Shown here one piece after another: positions 46,004 to 54,850 of a stretch of 62,770 bases of DNA (the stretch's first letter is position 1; each line of letters opens with the position of its first letter). A model generated the notes under the pieces. It was not told where the DNA came from. It did no database searches and worked only from the letters and a program-made list of their open reading frames with translations. The stretch is from Gammaproteobacteria bacterium (GTDB lineage: Bacteria; Pseudomonadota; Gammaproteobacteria; Eutrophobiales; Eutrophobiaceae), in NCBI GenBank assembly GCA_028819495.1, contig JAPPLI010000110.1:18863-81632 (forward strand), in the 5' to 3' direction. The position numbers and the translations under genes are program-made.

Positions 46004-47002
46004 TTATAGAGATTTACCCGCCATCAAGAGCAAGTCGCCTCGCTTCACCATGCCCCGGTTGACAACCGATAGAACAATCCCGTCTTCGACAAAATGGAAA
46101 GTTGACGGCGCCCGTTCCGGTTCGGTAACGGAATAAATCCTGCCTGCCGCATCGCCCGGTTTAACCGGTTGCTCCGGTGTTACGGCCGGAACGAACAACC
46201 CCTCCGTGGTTGCATGGAGTTTCCCGTTCACGCTCACCTCAACGTTTGTCGGGGCGTCGCCTGCGGCAGGAACCTTTACTTTATCATCCAGCATGCGCAG
46301 GTGGCGCATGACCCGTAACAAACCGTCTGCGGCCAGCTGCACCAGTTGCGGATTGACGTTGCCGCCGCCGCCCAGTTCCGTCGCAAACATGGGGATATCC
46401 CTGCGGACGGCGGCGGCATTGAAAGTGCTTTGCTCGGTGAACCTGGCGCACCACAGGTAGGGCGCGCTAAATGCCCCGGCCAGTTCAAGGCTGGTGTTAT
46501 CGGCGGATTTTGCGCCCAGGTACACCATCGTCAGCGGCGCAAAAACATACGCGTTGCCGCCGCTGTGAAAGTCGATTGCCGCGTCGCATTCGGGCAAGAC
46601 CACGTCCTCAATGAACCGGGCAATCATATTGGTCGGGCCGCCGGTTCTGTTACCTGGAAATGCCCTGTTCAGGTTGCCATCATCAAGCGGCGAGCAGCGC
46701 GCCCCCGCTGTCACGGCGGGCGCATTCAGCGCCGGGAAGATAATCAACCGCCCCTGTAACCGGACCGGGTCTAACGAATGCAGCAACTGCATCAATGCCG
46801 CCGGCCCTTCATATTCATCACCGTGAGTGCCGCCGGCCAGCAGCAGGGTGGGGCCTGTCCCGTTTTTTATGACGGCAACCGGAACCGGGTGATAGCCCAG
46901 GGGCTTCTCATTACCGGACCAGGGCAGGCGTAAATCGCCCGTGTGTTTGCCTTCCGCATCAAAATCGATGGTGGCGCTGATAGTTGTTTTCGTCCAGTCC
47001 AT
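46004..47002 (-). CDS. succinylglutamate desuccinylase/aspartoacylase family deacylase (DoeB-like)
   Basis: Zinc hydrolase that removes an acyl group from an amino acid. The 332-residue protein has GGTHGDEYEG (zinc His/Glu) near residue 57, DGNLNRAFPG and IDFHSGGNAYVF. DoeB, which deacetylates N-acetyl-diaminobutyrate in ectoine breakdown, is the closest named relative I recognise; no other ectoine gene is nearby, so the substrate may differ. It overlaps the hydrolase gene upstream by one base (TGATG). Confidence 0.82.
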   Translation of the reverse strand: MDWTKTTISATIDFDAEGKHTGDLRLPWSGNEKPLGYHPVPVAVIKNGTGPTLLLAGGTHGDEYEGPAALMQLLHSLDPVRLQGRLIIFPALNAPAVTAGARCSPLDDGNLNRAFPGNRTGGPTNMIARFIEDVVLPECDAAIDFHSGGNAYVFAPLTMVYLGAKSADNTSLELAGAFSAPYLWCARFTEQSTFNAAAVRRDIPMFATELGGGGNVNPQLVQLAADGLLRVMRHLRMLDDKVKVPAAGDAPTNVEVSVNGKLHATTEGLFVPAVTPEQPVKPGDAAGRIYSVTEPERAPSTFHFVEDGIVLSVVNRGMVKRGDLLLMAGKSL

Positions 47003-47856
47003 CAGGCGGTAGTTGCGCTCAGTTCACGGATAAACCGGGCAAGGTCCCGGTTGAATTTTTCAGGCTCTTCCCGGAACGGCATGTGGGCTGATCTTTCATA
47101 GATGGAGAGTGTTGAGCGGGGACACAACTGATGCAGGCGCTGCGCCGCATCAACCAGGATAAACGGATCATGGCGACCGTGGATGATCAGCGCCGGTTCA
47201 GTGAACGAGGTCAATACATCCGTATTGTCGATGACCCGGTTCATCATTGCGGCCCTGACGGCAGGCGCCGTCATCATGGCCTGGGCCGTCATAATTTGAA
47301 GCTGCGCCGGCGTTAAGTCCACTACCATATCCCGGGTACATCTTTGCATGGCTCGAAACTGTGTTTCCGGATCATCAGCCATCGTATCAGGCATATACTC
47401 GCCGGGTCCTGTCCCCAGCATGCCGGCCAACTCAGCAATGCCCAGTCCATGCAACCCGCTGACCATAACGATACCTGAAATGTCTGCCTGCCCGTGACGG
47501 CGCAGGTAATCACCGATGACAAGCGCGCCGATGGACCAGCCGACCAGCACCAGCGGCTGTTTCCTGTTGTGGTTGATTACGGCCAGCACATCGTCCGCGT
47601 ACAGCCTGCCGTTCAGGTAGTATTCATCGCCGACAGGGCATTCCGAGTAACCGTGCCCGCGCAGGTCAAAGGCAACCAGGTGGAATTGTTCAGCCAGTTC
47701 GCTGTTGAATTGTTTAACCCATGCCGCATGAGTCTGCGACCAGCCGTGGATAAACAGGACAGACGGCGCATCGGGATTACCGGTGTCTTTATGATAAAGC
47801 CTGACGCCGTCAGCGCCCTGCAGGTAACCATGATTGAATAAAGCAGTGTCCGGCAT
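47002..47856 (-). CDS. alpha/beta hydrolase
   Basis: A 284-residue hydrolase with oxyanion strand VLFIHGWSQTHAAW, nucleophile elbow GWSIGA (Ser) and a late HGRHDPFILVDAA (Asp) and RSAHMPFREEPEKF (His). Substrate unknown. First of a two-gene unit with the DoeB-like deacylase, so an ester or amide step in the same pathway is plausible. Confidence 0.88.
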   Translation of the reverse strand: MPDTALFNHGYLQGADGVRLYHKDTGNPDAPSVLFIHGWSQTHAAWVKQFNSELAEQFHLVAFDLRGHGYSECPVGDEYYLNGRLYADDVLAVINHNRKQPLVLVGWSIGALVIGDYLRRHGQADISGIVMVSGLHGLGIAELAGMLGTGPGEYMPDTMADDPETQFRAMQRCTRDMVVDLTPAQLQIMTAQAMMTAPAVRAAMMNRVIDNTDVLTSFTEPALIIHGRHDPFILVDAAQRLHQLCPRSTLSIYERSAHMPFREEPEKFNRDLARFIRELSATTA

Positions 47857-47899
47857 AATTTTCCGTCGTGACTTATGAAACGTGAAACGTACTACGGAT

Positions 47900-47934
47900 A
47901 AAAAAAGCAGGCAACCGAAGTTTCAGGTTGCCTG
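47900..47934 (-). terminator. rho-independent terminator after the TonB receptor
   Basis: Stem CAGGCAACC/GGTTGCCTG (nine pairs, nine-base loop) is followed on the minus strand by seven T residues. It lies 35 bases after the receptor stop. Confidence 0.9.
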
Positions 47935-47968
47935 TCTGCCAAAGTGGAAGAAGAAGACTGCAGGGGGA

Positions 47969-50215
47969 TTAAAAATTATATCTCACGTTGGCGCCCCAGG
48001 TGCGCGGTGGCTGGTAAGTCCGCAGGTTGCCGAATGTCGTTGAACGAAAGCCGTTACTCTCGGCGTCTTCGTCGAACAGGTTGCGGGCATAAGCGGCAAT
48101 GCTCCACTTGCCGCTGCCGTGGTCGAACTGCAACCTGGCATTAACCCGCGTATAGGAATCACCACTGTTTAACGGGTCCTTGAAGACCGACCAGTAGCGC
48201 TCGTCATCCATGTAATAGTAGTCGCCGCGCAAGGTTACATCGCCCGCCGGCATCGGCATGGTGTACGCGGCCCCGAAACCGAATATGAATTCCGGTGAGC
48301 GGGGCAGGGGATTGCCGCGCTGGTCGATACTGGGGTTCCCCGGAACGTTCAGGTCCGGCGCCATCAGGTCCTTCAGTTCCGTATCCAGGTAGGAAAACAT
48401 GCCGTCTATCACAAACCGGTCGGTGAGGGCCAGAACCATGTCCGCCTCGATACCGAACACTTCCGCGTCACCGGCATTGCGCACGTTGGCATAGCCCTGG
48501 GCGTTGTCGGCCAGGTCCACGTTCTGGTGGATGTTCTTGTAATCATAGTAAAAGGCGCTGGCGTTGAGGCGCAGTTTCCCATCCGCCAGGGTCGATTTGA
48601 AGCCGCCCTCGAACGACCAGATGGTTTCAGGTTTTACCGCTTCGGGGAGCGGGCCGAACAGGACGGTGTTATAGCCGCCTGATTTGAAGCCGCGGGTGGC
48701 GCCGAAGTAGATCATCACGTCCTCGCTCAGGAAAAAATCGATGCCGAATTTGGGAGTGACGCTGTCGCTATCGGTCTCATCCTGGTGGGCAACCGTCGGC
48801 GGGCCGCTCGGTGTCAGCCTGTCGGCAATGTATTCGGGGCCGGTCTGGGCCGGGACGATAGGCACGAACGAATAACTCTCGAAGTCGATCTCCTTCTCTT
48901 CGTCACTGTAGCGGATACCCGCGTGCGCGCGCAGGTGATCGTTTAACCGGTAGCTGGCCTGGCCGAACAAGGCCCAGGCAAAGGTGTCGAGGTTCGAATA
49001 ACCGTGTATAAAGACCGTATCGTAGGTGCCGCCTATCGTCGGTCCGACGGCAAACTGGCCGAAGCTGAACGGAAACGGGTAATCATGCAGCGCTTCATCA
49101 TCAAACAGGAACGCGCCCACCACCCAGTCCAGCGGTCCGTCGCCGATGGAGGATAGCTGGAATTCCTGCTGGAAGAACTCCGAATCGGTGATGGGGTCGT
49201 TAAACCCCCCGGCGTTAATCTCGGTCAGGTCAAAATCCACCTGGTAGCGGTTTTCATCCTCCCGGTAACTGGTCAGGGACTTGATCTCCACGCTGCCCAG
49301 GTTCCAGGTAATTTCCGCGCCGATACCCCAGGCCTCCGTTTCATTATTGGCCGTGACGTCGCGGTAGGTGTCCCGGATATCCGCTAGCACGGTGCCGCCG
49401 GAAAAGGCGACATAGGGGTTGTCGCTCAGCGGCGGACTCACGTGGGATGCCGTGCCGCGGCTGGATTGATCGTCCAGGTAATCACCGAATACGCGTATGC
49501 TTACTGCGTCTGTCGGCCGGAATAACAACTGGGTGCGGAAGGACTTTACGTCGGTAGTATCCTCGTCCCGGCCGGTAAATGCGTTATCCGAGTAGCCATT
49601 ATTGTCATGCAACAGGCCGGCAACGCGCAGTGCGGCGCGCTCACTGATGGGGGTATTCAGCGCGCCTTCCACCCTGACGGTGGCGTGATTACCGCCGCTG
49701 ACGTCCAGATAGCCGCCCAGTTCATCTTCCGGCTTTCTGCTCACGAAGTGTATTACGCCGCCGGTGGCGTTTCTGCCGAACAGGGTCCCTTGGGGGCCTT
49801 TAATCACTTCCACCCGTTCCGCATCGTAAAAGTCGCTGATAATGGAGGACAGCCGAGGCAAATAAACGCCGTCTATATGCACCGCGGTGGTGGGTTCCAG
49901 GCCCGGTGTCAGGGTGTCCGTACCTACACCGCGCAGGTAGGCCAGGCCTTGACCGGCCAGGGGTTCCAGGTGCAGACCGGGAACCTTGAGCTGGATATCC
50001 AGGGTGGAATCAATACCCACAGCTTTCAGTTGTTCACCGGTAAAGGCATTGATGGCAATCGGAACGTCCTGAACGGATTCGGCGCGTCTTTGCGCCGTGA
50101 CGATGATTTCTTCCAGGAGAGCGGTGCCCTGCGCGAATACCCCTCCGGTTGCAGATACTCCCGCAACAATGCACGATATAAGAAGTAACTTATTGTCTGG
50201 TTTCAGTTTTATCAT
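47969..50215 (-). CDS. TonB-dependent outer membrane receptor
   Basis: Imports a scarce or large substrate across the outer membrane. The 748-residue protein starts with a signal peptide (KLLLISCIVAGVSATGGVFAQ), then the TonB-box-like EEIIVTAQRRAES, plug domain (DVPIAINAFTGEQL to GRNATGGVIHFVSRKPE) and a 22-strand barrel ending in Phe (NVRYNF). The class includes sugar, vitamin and siderophore receptors; substrate cannot be read. The start ATG 50215 is used. It is divergent from the HD-domain operon and has its own terminator. Confidence 0.92.
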   Translation of the reverse strand: MIKLKPDNKLLLISCIVAGVSATGGVFAQGTALLEEIIVTAQRRAESVQDVPIAINAFTGEQLKAVGIDSTLDIQLKVPGLHLEPLAGQGLAYLRGVGTDTLTPGLEPTTAVHIDGVYLPRLSSIISDFYDAERVEVIKGPQGTLFGRNATGGVIHFVSRKPEDELGGYLDVSGGNHATVRVEGALNTPISERAALRVAGLLHDNNGYSDNAFTGRDEDTTDVKSFRTQLLFRPTDAVSIRVFGDYLDDQSSRGTASHVSPPLSDNPYVAFSGGTVLADIRDTYRDVTANNETEAWGIGAEITWNLGSVEIKSLTSYREDENRYQVDFDLTEINAGGFNDPITDSEFFQQEFQLSSIGDGPLDWVVGAFLFDDEALHDYPFPFSFGQFAVGPTIGGTYDTVFIHGYSNLDTFAWALFGQASYRLNDHLRAHAGIRYSDEEKEIDFESYSFVPIVPAQTGPEYIADRLTPSGPPTVAHQDETDSDSVTPKFGIDFFLSEDVMIYFGATRGFKSGGYNTVLFGPLPEAVKPETIWSFEGGFKSTLADGKLRLNASAFYYDYKNIHQNVDLADNAQGYANVRNAGDAEVFGIEADMVLALTDRFVIDGMFSYLDTELKDLMAPDLNVPGNPSIDQRGNPLPRSPEFIFGFGAAYTMPMPAGDVTLRGDYYYMDDERYWSVFKDPLNSGDSYTRVNARLQFDHGSGKWSIAAYARNLFDEDAESNGFRSTTFGNLRTYQPPRTWGANVRYNF

Positions 50216-50286
50216 AACTGCTTGCCCCCGGCGGAAAATGAAGAAAACTATCAAAATTAATTGTAAGTAAGTACCTGTCTATATAA

Positions 50287-50331
50287 ACTGACTATAGATC
50301 AGTATTGCTTGTTATGCAACAATATTGCATA
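50287..50331. promoter_or_regulatory. two palindromes in the TonB receptor/HD gene divergent promoter
   Basis: ACTGA-CTATAGA-TCAGT at 50287-50303 and TATGCAA-CAATA-TTGCATA at 50313-50331. The second resembles the TTGCACAAT/ATGCAATAT flanks upstream of the desaturase. A shared regulator is possible. Confidence 0.45.
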
Positions 50332-50370
50332 TTATTTCAAAACTGCGAATAACACAACTGGAATTTACAA

Positions 50371-50991
50371 GTGTCAGATAAAAATTACGCTATGCGCCGC
50401 AGTCCTCTGGCCCATGCAGACTGGCAGTATGTGGATAAACGCCGCCTGGATGACTACCGCGCGCAGGACTGGGAGGTCCTGCTCCGCCAGCGCAAACAGT
50501 ATTACGACGAGCAGATGGTGGACCAGATGCTACGAATGCTGACCTGCCAGAAGGACGATCCGGGCTATGTCTATACGGTTAACAATTATCTTCATTGCCT
50601 GCAAACGGCTACCCGTATGCTGCGTGGCGATTGCTCTGAGGAGGACATTGTTGTCGGCCTGTTTCACGACATCGGTTTTATTACCTGTAATGAAACCCAT
50701 GGCGAGTTTGCCGCTGCGTTGTTGCGTCCTTATATCTCGGAACGAAATCACTGGATGCTGGTGCGCCACGCGGTTTTTCAGCAGTATCATTTCTATGAAC
50801 TTGAAGGTGTCGACCGCCACGAACGGGACAAGTGGAAAGGCCATCCCCACTTTGCCTGGACGGCGGAATTTGTCGACAAGTATGACCAGACGACTATCAA
50901 CTATGATGAAGAAATATTACCGATCGAGGCCTTCGAACCCATGGTAAGACGGTTTTTTGCAAAACAACCGCGCAGGATTATTTACGAATAA
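50371..50991 (+). CDS. HD-domain protein, PhnZ/TmpB-like
   Basis: A 206-residue HD-fold metal protein. Ligands visible: NYLHCLQ, LFHDIG, THGEFA, RHAVFQ, and EFVDKYD, in the H...HD...H...H...D order of di-iron HD oxygenases such as PhnZ (phosphonate cleavage) and of phosphohydrolases. Which it is cannot be decided here. The GTG at 50371 is used. It shares one base with the AhpD-like gene and lies in a row with a Rieske oxygenase. Confidence 0.75.
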   Translation: MSDKNYAMRRSPLAHADWQYVDKRRLDDYRAQDWEVLLRQRKQYYDEQMVDQMLRMLTCQKDDPGYVYTVNNYLHCLQTATRMLRGDCSEEDIVVGLFHDIGFITCNETHGEFAAALLRPYISERNHWMLVRHAVFQQYHFYELEGVDRHERDKWKGHPHFAWTAEFVDKYDQTTINYDEEILPIEAFEPMVRRFFAKQPRRIIYE

Positions 50992-51563
50992 TGGGCGCCT
51001 GGATAAAAATGATCCCGGAAAATGAAGCGACCGGGATATTAAAGGAGATGTACGCCGGGGCCATGACCCCCCATGGAACGGTGGATAACGTCATGAAAGT
51101 CCATTCGCTGCGCCCGCATACCATGCACGGGCACGTGGCCCTGTATAAGAGCGTGCTGCACCATCCTGATATAACATTGCCATTGTGGTTCCTGGAAGTG
51201 GTCGCCTCTTATACCAGTATTAAAAATAACTGTGATTACAGCCTGACTCATCATTTTATCAACGCCCGGAAACTGATTGACAATGAACAGCGCGCCGATG
51301 ACATCCATGCCGCCCTGCGGGAAGGCCGGCCGGAGGCGGTATTCGCCGGGAAAGAACTGGCATTGCTCCGTTATGCGGCAAAGCTGACGACAGATGTTGC
51401 AACCATGGCCGAGGAGGACGTTAATACGTTACGCAATGCCGGTTGCGATGACGGTGAAATTCTGGAAGTGAACCAGGTTGTTGCGTATTTCAATTATTCC
51501 AACCGTTTGCTCAACGGCCTGGGAGTGACCACCGAAGGGGACTCGATTGGCTATTATAAATAA
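50991..51563 (+). CDS. AhpD-like/carboxymuconolactone decarboxylase family protein
   Basis: A 190-residue, mostly helical protein. The AhpD-type active segment reads NNCDYSLTHH; the family usually has CxxC, so the second Cys is replaced by Ser and only one Cys and two His remain. The peroxidase role is thus uncertain. Start ATG 50991 overlaps the previous stop (TAATG). Confidence 0.75.
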   Translation: MGAWIKMIPENEATGILKEMYAGAMTPHGTVDNVMKVHSLRPHTMHGHVALYKSVLHHPDITLPLWFLEVVASYTSIKNNCDYSLTHHFINARKLIDNEQRADDIHAALREGRPEAVFAGKELALLRYAAKLTTDVATMAEEDVNTLRNAGCDDGEILEVNQVVAYFNYSNRLLNGLGVTTEGDSIGYYK

Positions 51564-51579
51564 ATGCATTTCGGAGAAA

Positions 51580-51604
51580 GGGGACGGATTTCAAATCCGT
51601 CCCC
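51580..51604. repeat. GGGGACGGATTT perfect palindrome
   Basis: GGGGACGGATTT, C, AAATCCGTCCCC: 12-base arms around one base. A relative lies at 54814-54838. It lies between the AhpD-like and Rieske oxygenase genes. Confidence 0.8.
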
Positions 51605-51627
51605 GGTAGTCTCCCGGACGTTGACAA

Positions 51628-52656
51628 GTGTATCTCAGAAACGCCTGGTACGTCGCCGCGCTGAGCGGTGATATCGACCGCGCCCTGAAACCCCTGCGTA
51701 TCCTGGGTGAAAACGTGGTGTTTTACCGTACCAAATCCGGGAGGCCCGTGGCGCTGGAAGATGCCTGCCCGCATCGCAAGCTGCCTTTATCAAGAGGTTT
51801 TTTGAAAGAAGATGAGGTGCAATGCGGTTATCACGGCCTGACGTTCAATAGTACCGGCAAGTGCGTCGCGGCGCCGACCCAGGACCGGATCCCGCCATCG
51901 GCACTGGTGCGCAGCTACCCGGTCACTGACAAGTGGGGACTGGTCTGGATATGGATGGGTAATCCCGACCTTGCTGATGAGGCAAAAATTATCAATATCG
52001 AGAATTATGACAATCCGGAATGGAAAATCACTGCCGGCGATGTGTTGACCTGTGAATGTCATTATTTATACCTCACCGACAACCTGTTGGATCCGTCTCA
52101 TGTCGCCTGGGTGCATGGTACTTCGTTTGCCGCGCCGGGTACGGACAGCACACCCCTGGAAACACAGGAAATAGCTGACGGGTTGATCGTGTCCAGGTGG
52201 ATATATGACTGCAAACCCCCGCCGTTTTACGCGCCATTGGTTAAATTCGGAGGGAACTGCGACCGCCTGCAACATTATGAGGTTCGCTATCCATCCATCG
52301 CCATCAACAAATCGATATTCACGCCTGCCGGTGAGGGCGGTCCGGGAAAACCGTTGGCCGACCATACGTACGTCATGATTTCTTATAACTTTCTGACCCC
52401 GGTGGATGAAGACGTTACCCGTTATCATTGGCTGCAACACCGGAATACCGATCCCGATGATGAAGAAATAACCCGGCAGATCGCAGCGGGCGCCAGGACG
52501 GCATTTCAGGAGGACAAGGAAATCCTCGAAGCCGTGCACAAGGGGATTGCCAATGAAACCAGCCGGCACATCAACCTGGGCCTGGACGCCGGTTCATTAC
52601 AGTTTCGCCGGATGCTGGATAAAATGATCACGGCGGAACAGGCGGAATTCCTGTGA
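51628..52656 (+). CDS. Rieske non-haem iron oxygenase, VanA-like
   Basis: Ring-hydroxylating or O/N-demethylating oxygenase of 342 residues. Rieske ligands: CPHRKLPL and CGYHG. Mononuclear iron site: DNLLDPSHVAWVHG. Length and start resemble vanillate O-demethylase alpha. GTG start at 51628. It is directly followed by hutC (22 bases) on the same strand, suggesting it belongs to the Hut programme. No reductase gene is adjacent. Confidence 0.88.
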   Translation: MYLRNAWYVAALSGDIDRALKPLRILGENVVFYRTKSGRPVALEDACPHRKLPLSRGFLKEDEVQCGYHGLTFNSTGKCVAAPTQDRIPPSALVRSYPVTDKWGLVWIWMGNPDLADEAKIINIENYDNPEWKITAGDVLTCECHYLYLTDNLLDPSHVAWVHGTSFAAPGTDSTPLETQEIADGLIVSRWIYDCKPPPFYAPLVKFGGNCDRLQHYEVRYPSIAINKSIFTPAGEGGPGKPLADHTYVMISYNFLTPVDEDVTRYHWLQHRNTDPDDEEITRQIAAGARTAFQEDKEILEAVHKGIANETSRHINLGLDAGSLQFRRMLDKMITAEQAEFL

Positions 52657-52678
52657 TTTTACGTAGCAAAATAAAACG

Positions 52679-53401
52679 ATGACAGTCAATCTCGAAAATG
52701 AAGTCGGCCCGAAATATCAACGTCTCAAAACTCATATCATCGCGCGTATAAAAGCCGGAGATTGGCCGCCGGCTTATCAACTTCCGTCAGAAAATGAACT
52801 GGTAAACAGTCTCCAGGTATCAAGGATGACGGTGAACCGCGCCTTGCGCGAGCTTGCCGGCGAAGGCTACCTGACCCGGGTCCCGGGCGTCGGCACCTTC
52901 GTTGCCGAGATACACAGCCGCAGCCACTTCCTCGAAATCAATAATATTGCCGATGAAGTCCGGGAACGGATGCATGATTATTCGGCTAAAGTCATCTTGA
53001 ACAAGCGGGACAAGCTGAACGGTGAAAATGCAGGACGAATCCAGTTACCCCCGGGCAGCTATGCATTTCATTCGATTATCGTGCACGAGGAAAACCATAT
53101 CCCCATACAGGTGGAAGACCGTTACGTGAATCCCCGGGTCGTTCCCGGTTACGGCGAGGTTGATTTCACCCGGACCACGCCGACCGAATACCTGCTGAAA
53201 GTCGCCCCGTTACAGGAGGTTGAGCATACGGTCCAGGCGCGTATGCCCAGCGCACGCGTCAGGAAACTATTGCAGTTGAAAGAAGATGAACCATGCCTGA
53301 TTTTACTGCGGCGTACCTGGAGTCACGGGCAAATTGCCTCTGTCGCGACGCTGTATCATCCCGGAAGCCGGTATGAACTCAGCGATCATTTCAAGACTTG
53401 A
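52679..53401 (+). CDS. hutC: histidine utilisation repressor HutC (GntR family)
   Basis: Represses hut genes until urocanate binds. The 240-residue protein has an N-terminal winged helix (PAYQLPSENELVNSLQVSRMTVNRALRELAGEGYL) and a UTRA domain with VEDRYVNPRVVPGYGEVDF and a late LLRRTWSHGQIASVATLYHPG. The operator is probably at 56154-56165. It sits between a Rieske oxygenase and hutF. Confidence 0.94.
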   Translation: MTVNLENEVGPKYQRLKTHIIARIKAGDWPPAYQLPSENELVNSLQVSRMTVNRALRELAGEGYLTRVPGVGTFVAEIHSRSHFLEINNIADEVRERMHDYSAKVILNKRDKLNGENAGRIQLPPGSYAFHSIIVHEENHIPIQVEDRYVNPRVVPGYGEVDFTRTTPTEYLLKVAPLQEVEHTVQARMPSARVRKLLQLKEDEPCLILLRRTWSHGQIASVATLYHPGSRYELSDHFKT

Positions 53402-53442
53402 CTTGATATTCATTTCTGAATATCCACGCCCGACTCGTATGA

Positions 53443-54687
53443 ATGAGTCCTGAAGACTACATCCTGCCGGGCATGCCCAACCTGCATAGCCATGCTTTCC
53501 AGCGGGCAATGGCGGGCCAGGTTGAACGGGCAACGGGAAACAAGGATGACTTCTGGTCGTGGCGGGAAAAAATGTATGACTATGCTAACCGGATAACACC
53601 TGATCAATTGCAGGCGATTACCGCGCAAGTGTTCATGGAGATGCTGAAAAGCGGTTATACCTCAGTTGCCGAGTTCCATTACCTGCATCATACCGGGCAA
53701 AGACAGCCCGGCGTACCGTCAACGGAAATGGCGGATGCCGTTATCGCGGCGGCTGAAGAAACCGGCATAGGTTTGACCTTGTTGCCGGTGTTATACATGA
53801 CGGCCGATTTCGACAGGCCCCAACCGTTGCCCGAACAGGCCAGGTTTGTTAATGACATGGATGGGTTTTTGTCACTGTTTGCACGCTTGAGAGACAGGCA
53901 GGACGACAAGGTAAAAACAGGCGTGGCCTTTCACAGCCTGCGCGCGGTGCCGGAGCGAAGTTTGCTTGAAGTCCTGAGGATATTGACTGAGGAGGATATC
54001 GACTGCCCAATTCATATACATATTGCGGAAACCCGGAAGGAGGTAGAGGCCTGTACAGGTTTCTACGGCCTGCCGCCGGTACGGTGGTTGTTTGAAAATG
54101 TCGATATCGACCGGCGCTGGTGTCTTGTTCACGCAACGCACCTGACTGGTTGGGAAGTGAATAAGCTGTCAATGAGCGACTGTGTCGCCGGTCTGTGCCC
54201 GACCACTGAGGCCAACCTGGGGGACGGTATTTTCCGGTTCGGGGATTTTTTAACCGGGAACGGAAAATTCGGCATCGGTTCGGACAGCAATATCTCCGTC
54301 AGTCCCGTTGAAGAACTCAGGTGGCTGGAATACGGGCAACGCCTCATTACCAACAGGAGAAACATCAGCGCGACAGGCACCGAACCTCATGTCGGCGCCT
54401 CTCTCTGGGATAGTGCGGCACGTGGAGGCGCTAGGGCGCTTGGCAGTACTAAGTACAACCCAGGCGCAGAAGACTCACCGGACCTTATTGTCCTGGACGG
54501 AGATCACCCCTTACTGTACGGGAAACCCGCACAGGACATCATCGATTCATTTGTCTTCAGCGGCAATGACAACCTGGTAAAGAACGTGAAGGCCGGTGGG
54601 CAATGGGTTGTCAGGGATGGCGTTCATATAATTGAACAGGGAATATCAGCGCGTTACAAAAAAACCATCAAGGAATTGAACCACTGA
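53443..54687 (+). CDS. hutF: formimidoylglutamate deiminase HutF
   Basis: Converts formiminoglutamate to formylglutamate and ammonia. The 414-residue amidohydrolase has PGMPNLHSHAFQRAM (metal HxH), HIHIAETRKEVEAC, LVHATHLTGWE and GSDSNISVSPVEELR. Members are usually about 450 residues: the N-terminal beta segment before PGMPNLHSHAF is short here, since an in-frame stop lies just before the ATG at 53443. Activity may still hold as the metal site is intact. HutG is the next step. Confidence 0.9.
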   Translation: MSPEDYILPGMPNLHSHAFQRAMAGQVERATGNKDDFWSWREKMYDYANRITPDQLQAITAQVFMEMLKSGYTSVAEFHYLHHTGQRQPGVPSTEMADAVIAAAEETGIGLTLLPVLYMTADFDRPQPLPEQARFVNDMDGFLSLFARLRDRQDDKVKTGVAFHSLRAVPERSLLEVLRILTEEDIDCPIHIHIAETRKEVEACTGFYGLPPVRWLFENVDIDRRWCLVHATHLTGWEVNKLSMSDCVAGLCPTTEANLGDGIFRFGDFLTGNGKFGIGSDSNISVSPVEELRWLEYGQRLITNRRNISATGTEPHVGASLWDSAARGGARALGSTKYNPGAEDSPDLIVLDGDHPLLYGKPAQDIIDSFVFSGNDNLVKNVKAGGQWVVRDGVHIIEQGISARYKKTIKELNH

Positions 54688-54728
54688 CCAGCAGTTCCCG
54701 CTGAATTCCGGGGTCCTTACGGAAATCC

Positions 54729-54770
54729 GGGGTCAGAGTAAGAAATTCGAAGAATTTTTACTCTGACCCC
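54729..54770. repeat. palindromic GGGGTCAGAGTAA repeat
   Basis: Copy in the hutF-hutI convergent gap, slightly shortened in the centre. Confidence 0.85.
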
Positions 54771-54813
54771 ACCCATCTAATCGGGAATTGCCGGACACGC
54801 AGTCAGTTCGGGA

Positions 54814-54838
54814 GGGGACGGAATTCAATTCCGTCCCC
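54814..54838. repeat. GGGGACGGAATT palindrome
   Basis: GGGGACGGAATT, C, AATTCCGTCCCC, sister of the palindrome at 51580. Next to the hutI 3' end. Confidence 0.8.
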
Positions 54839-54850
54839 GCGTTTTGACCG

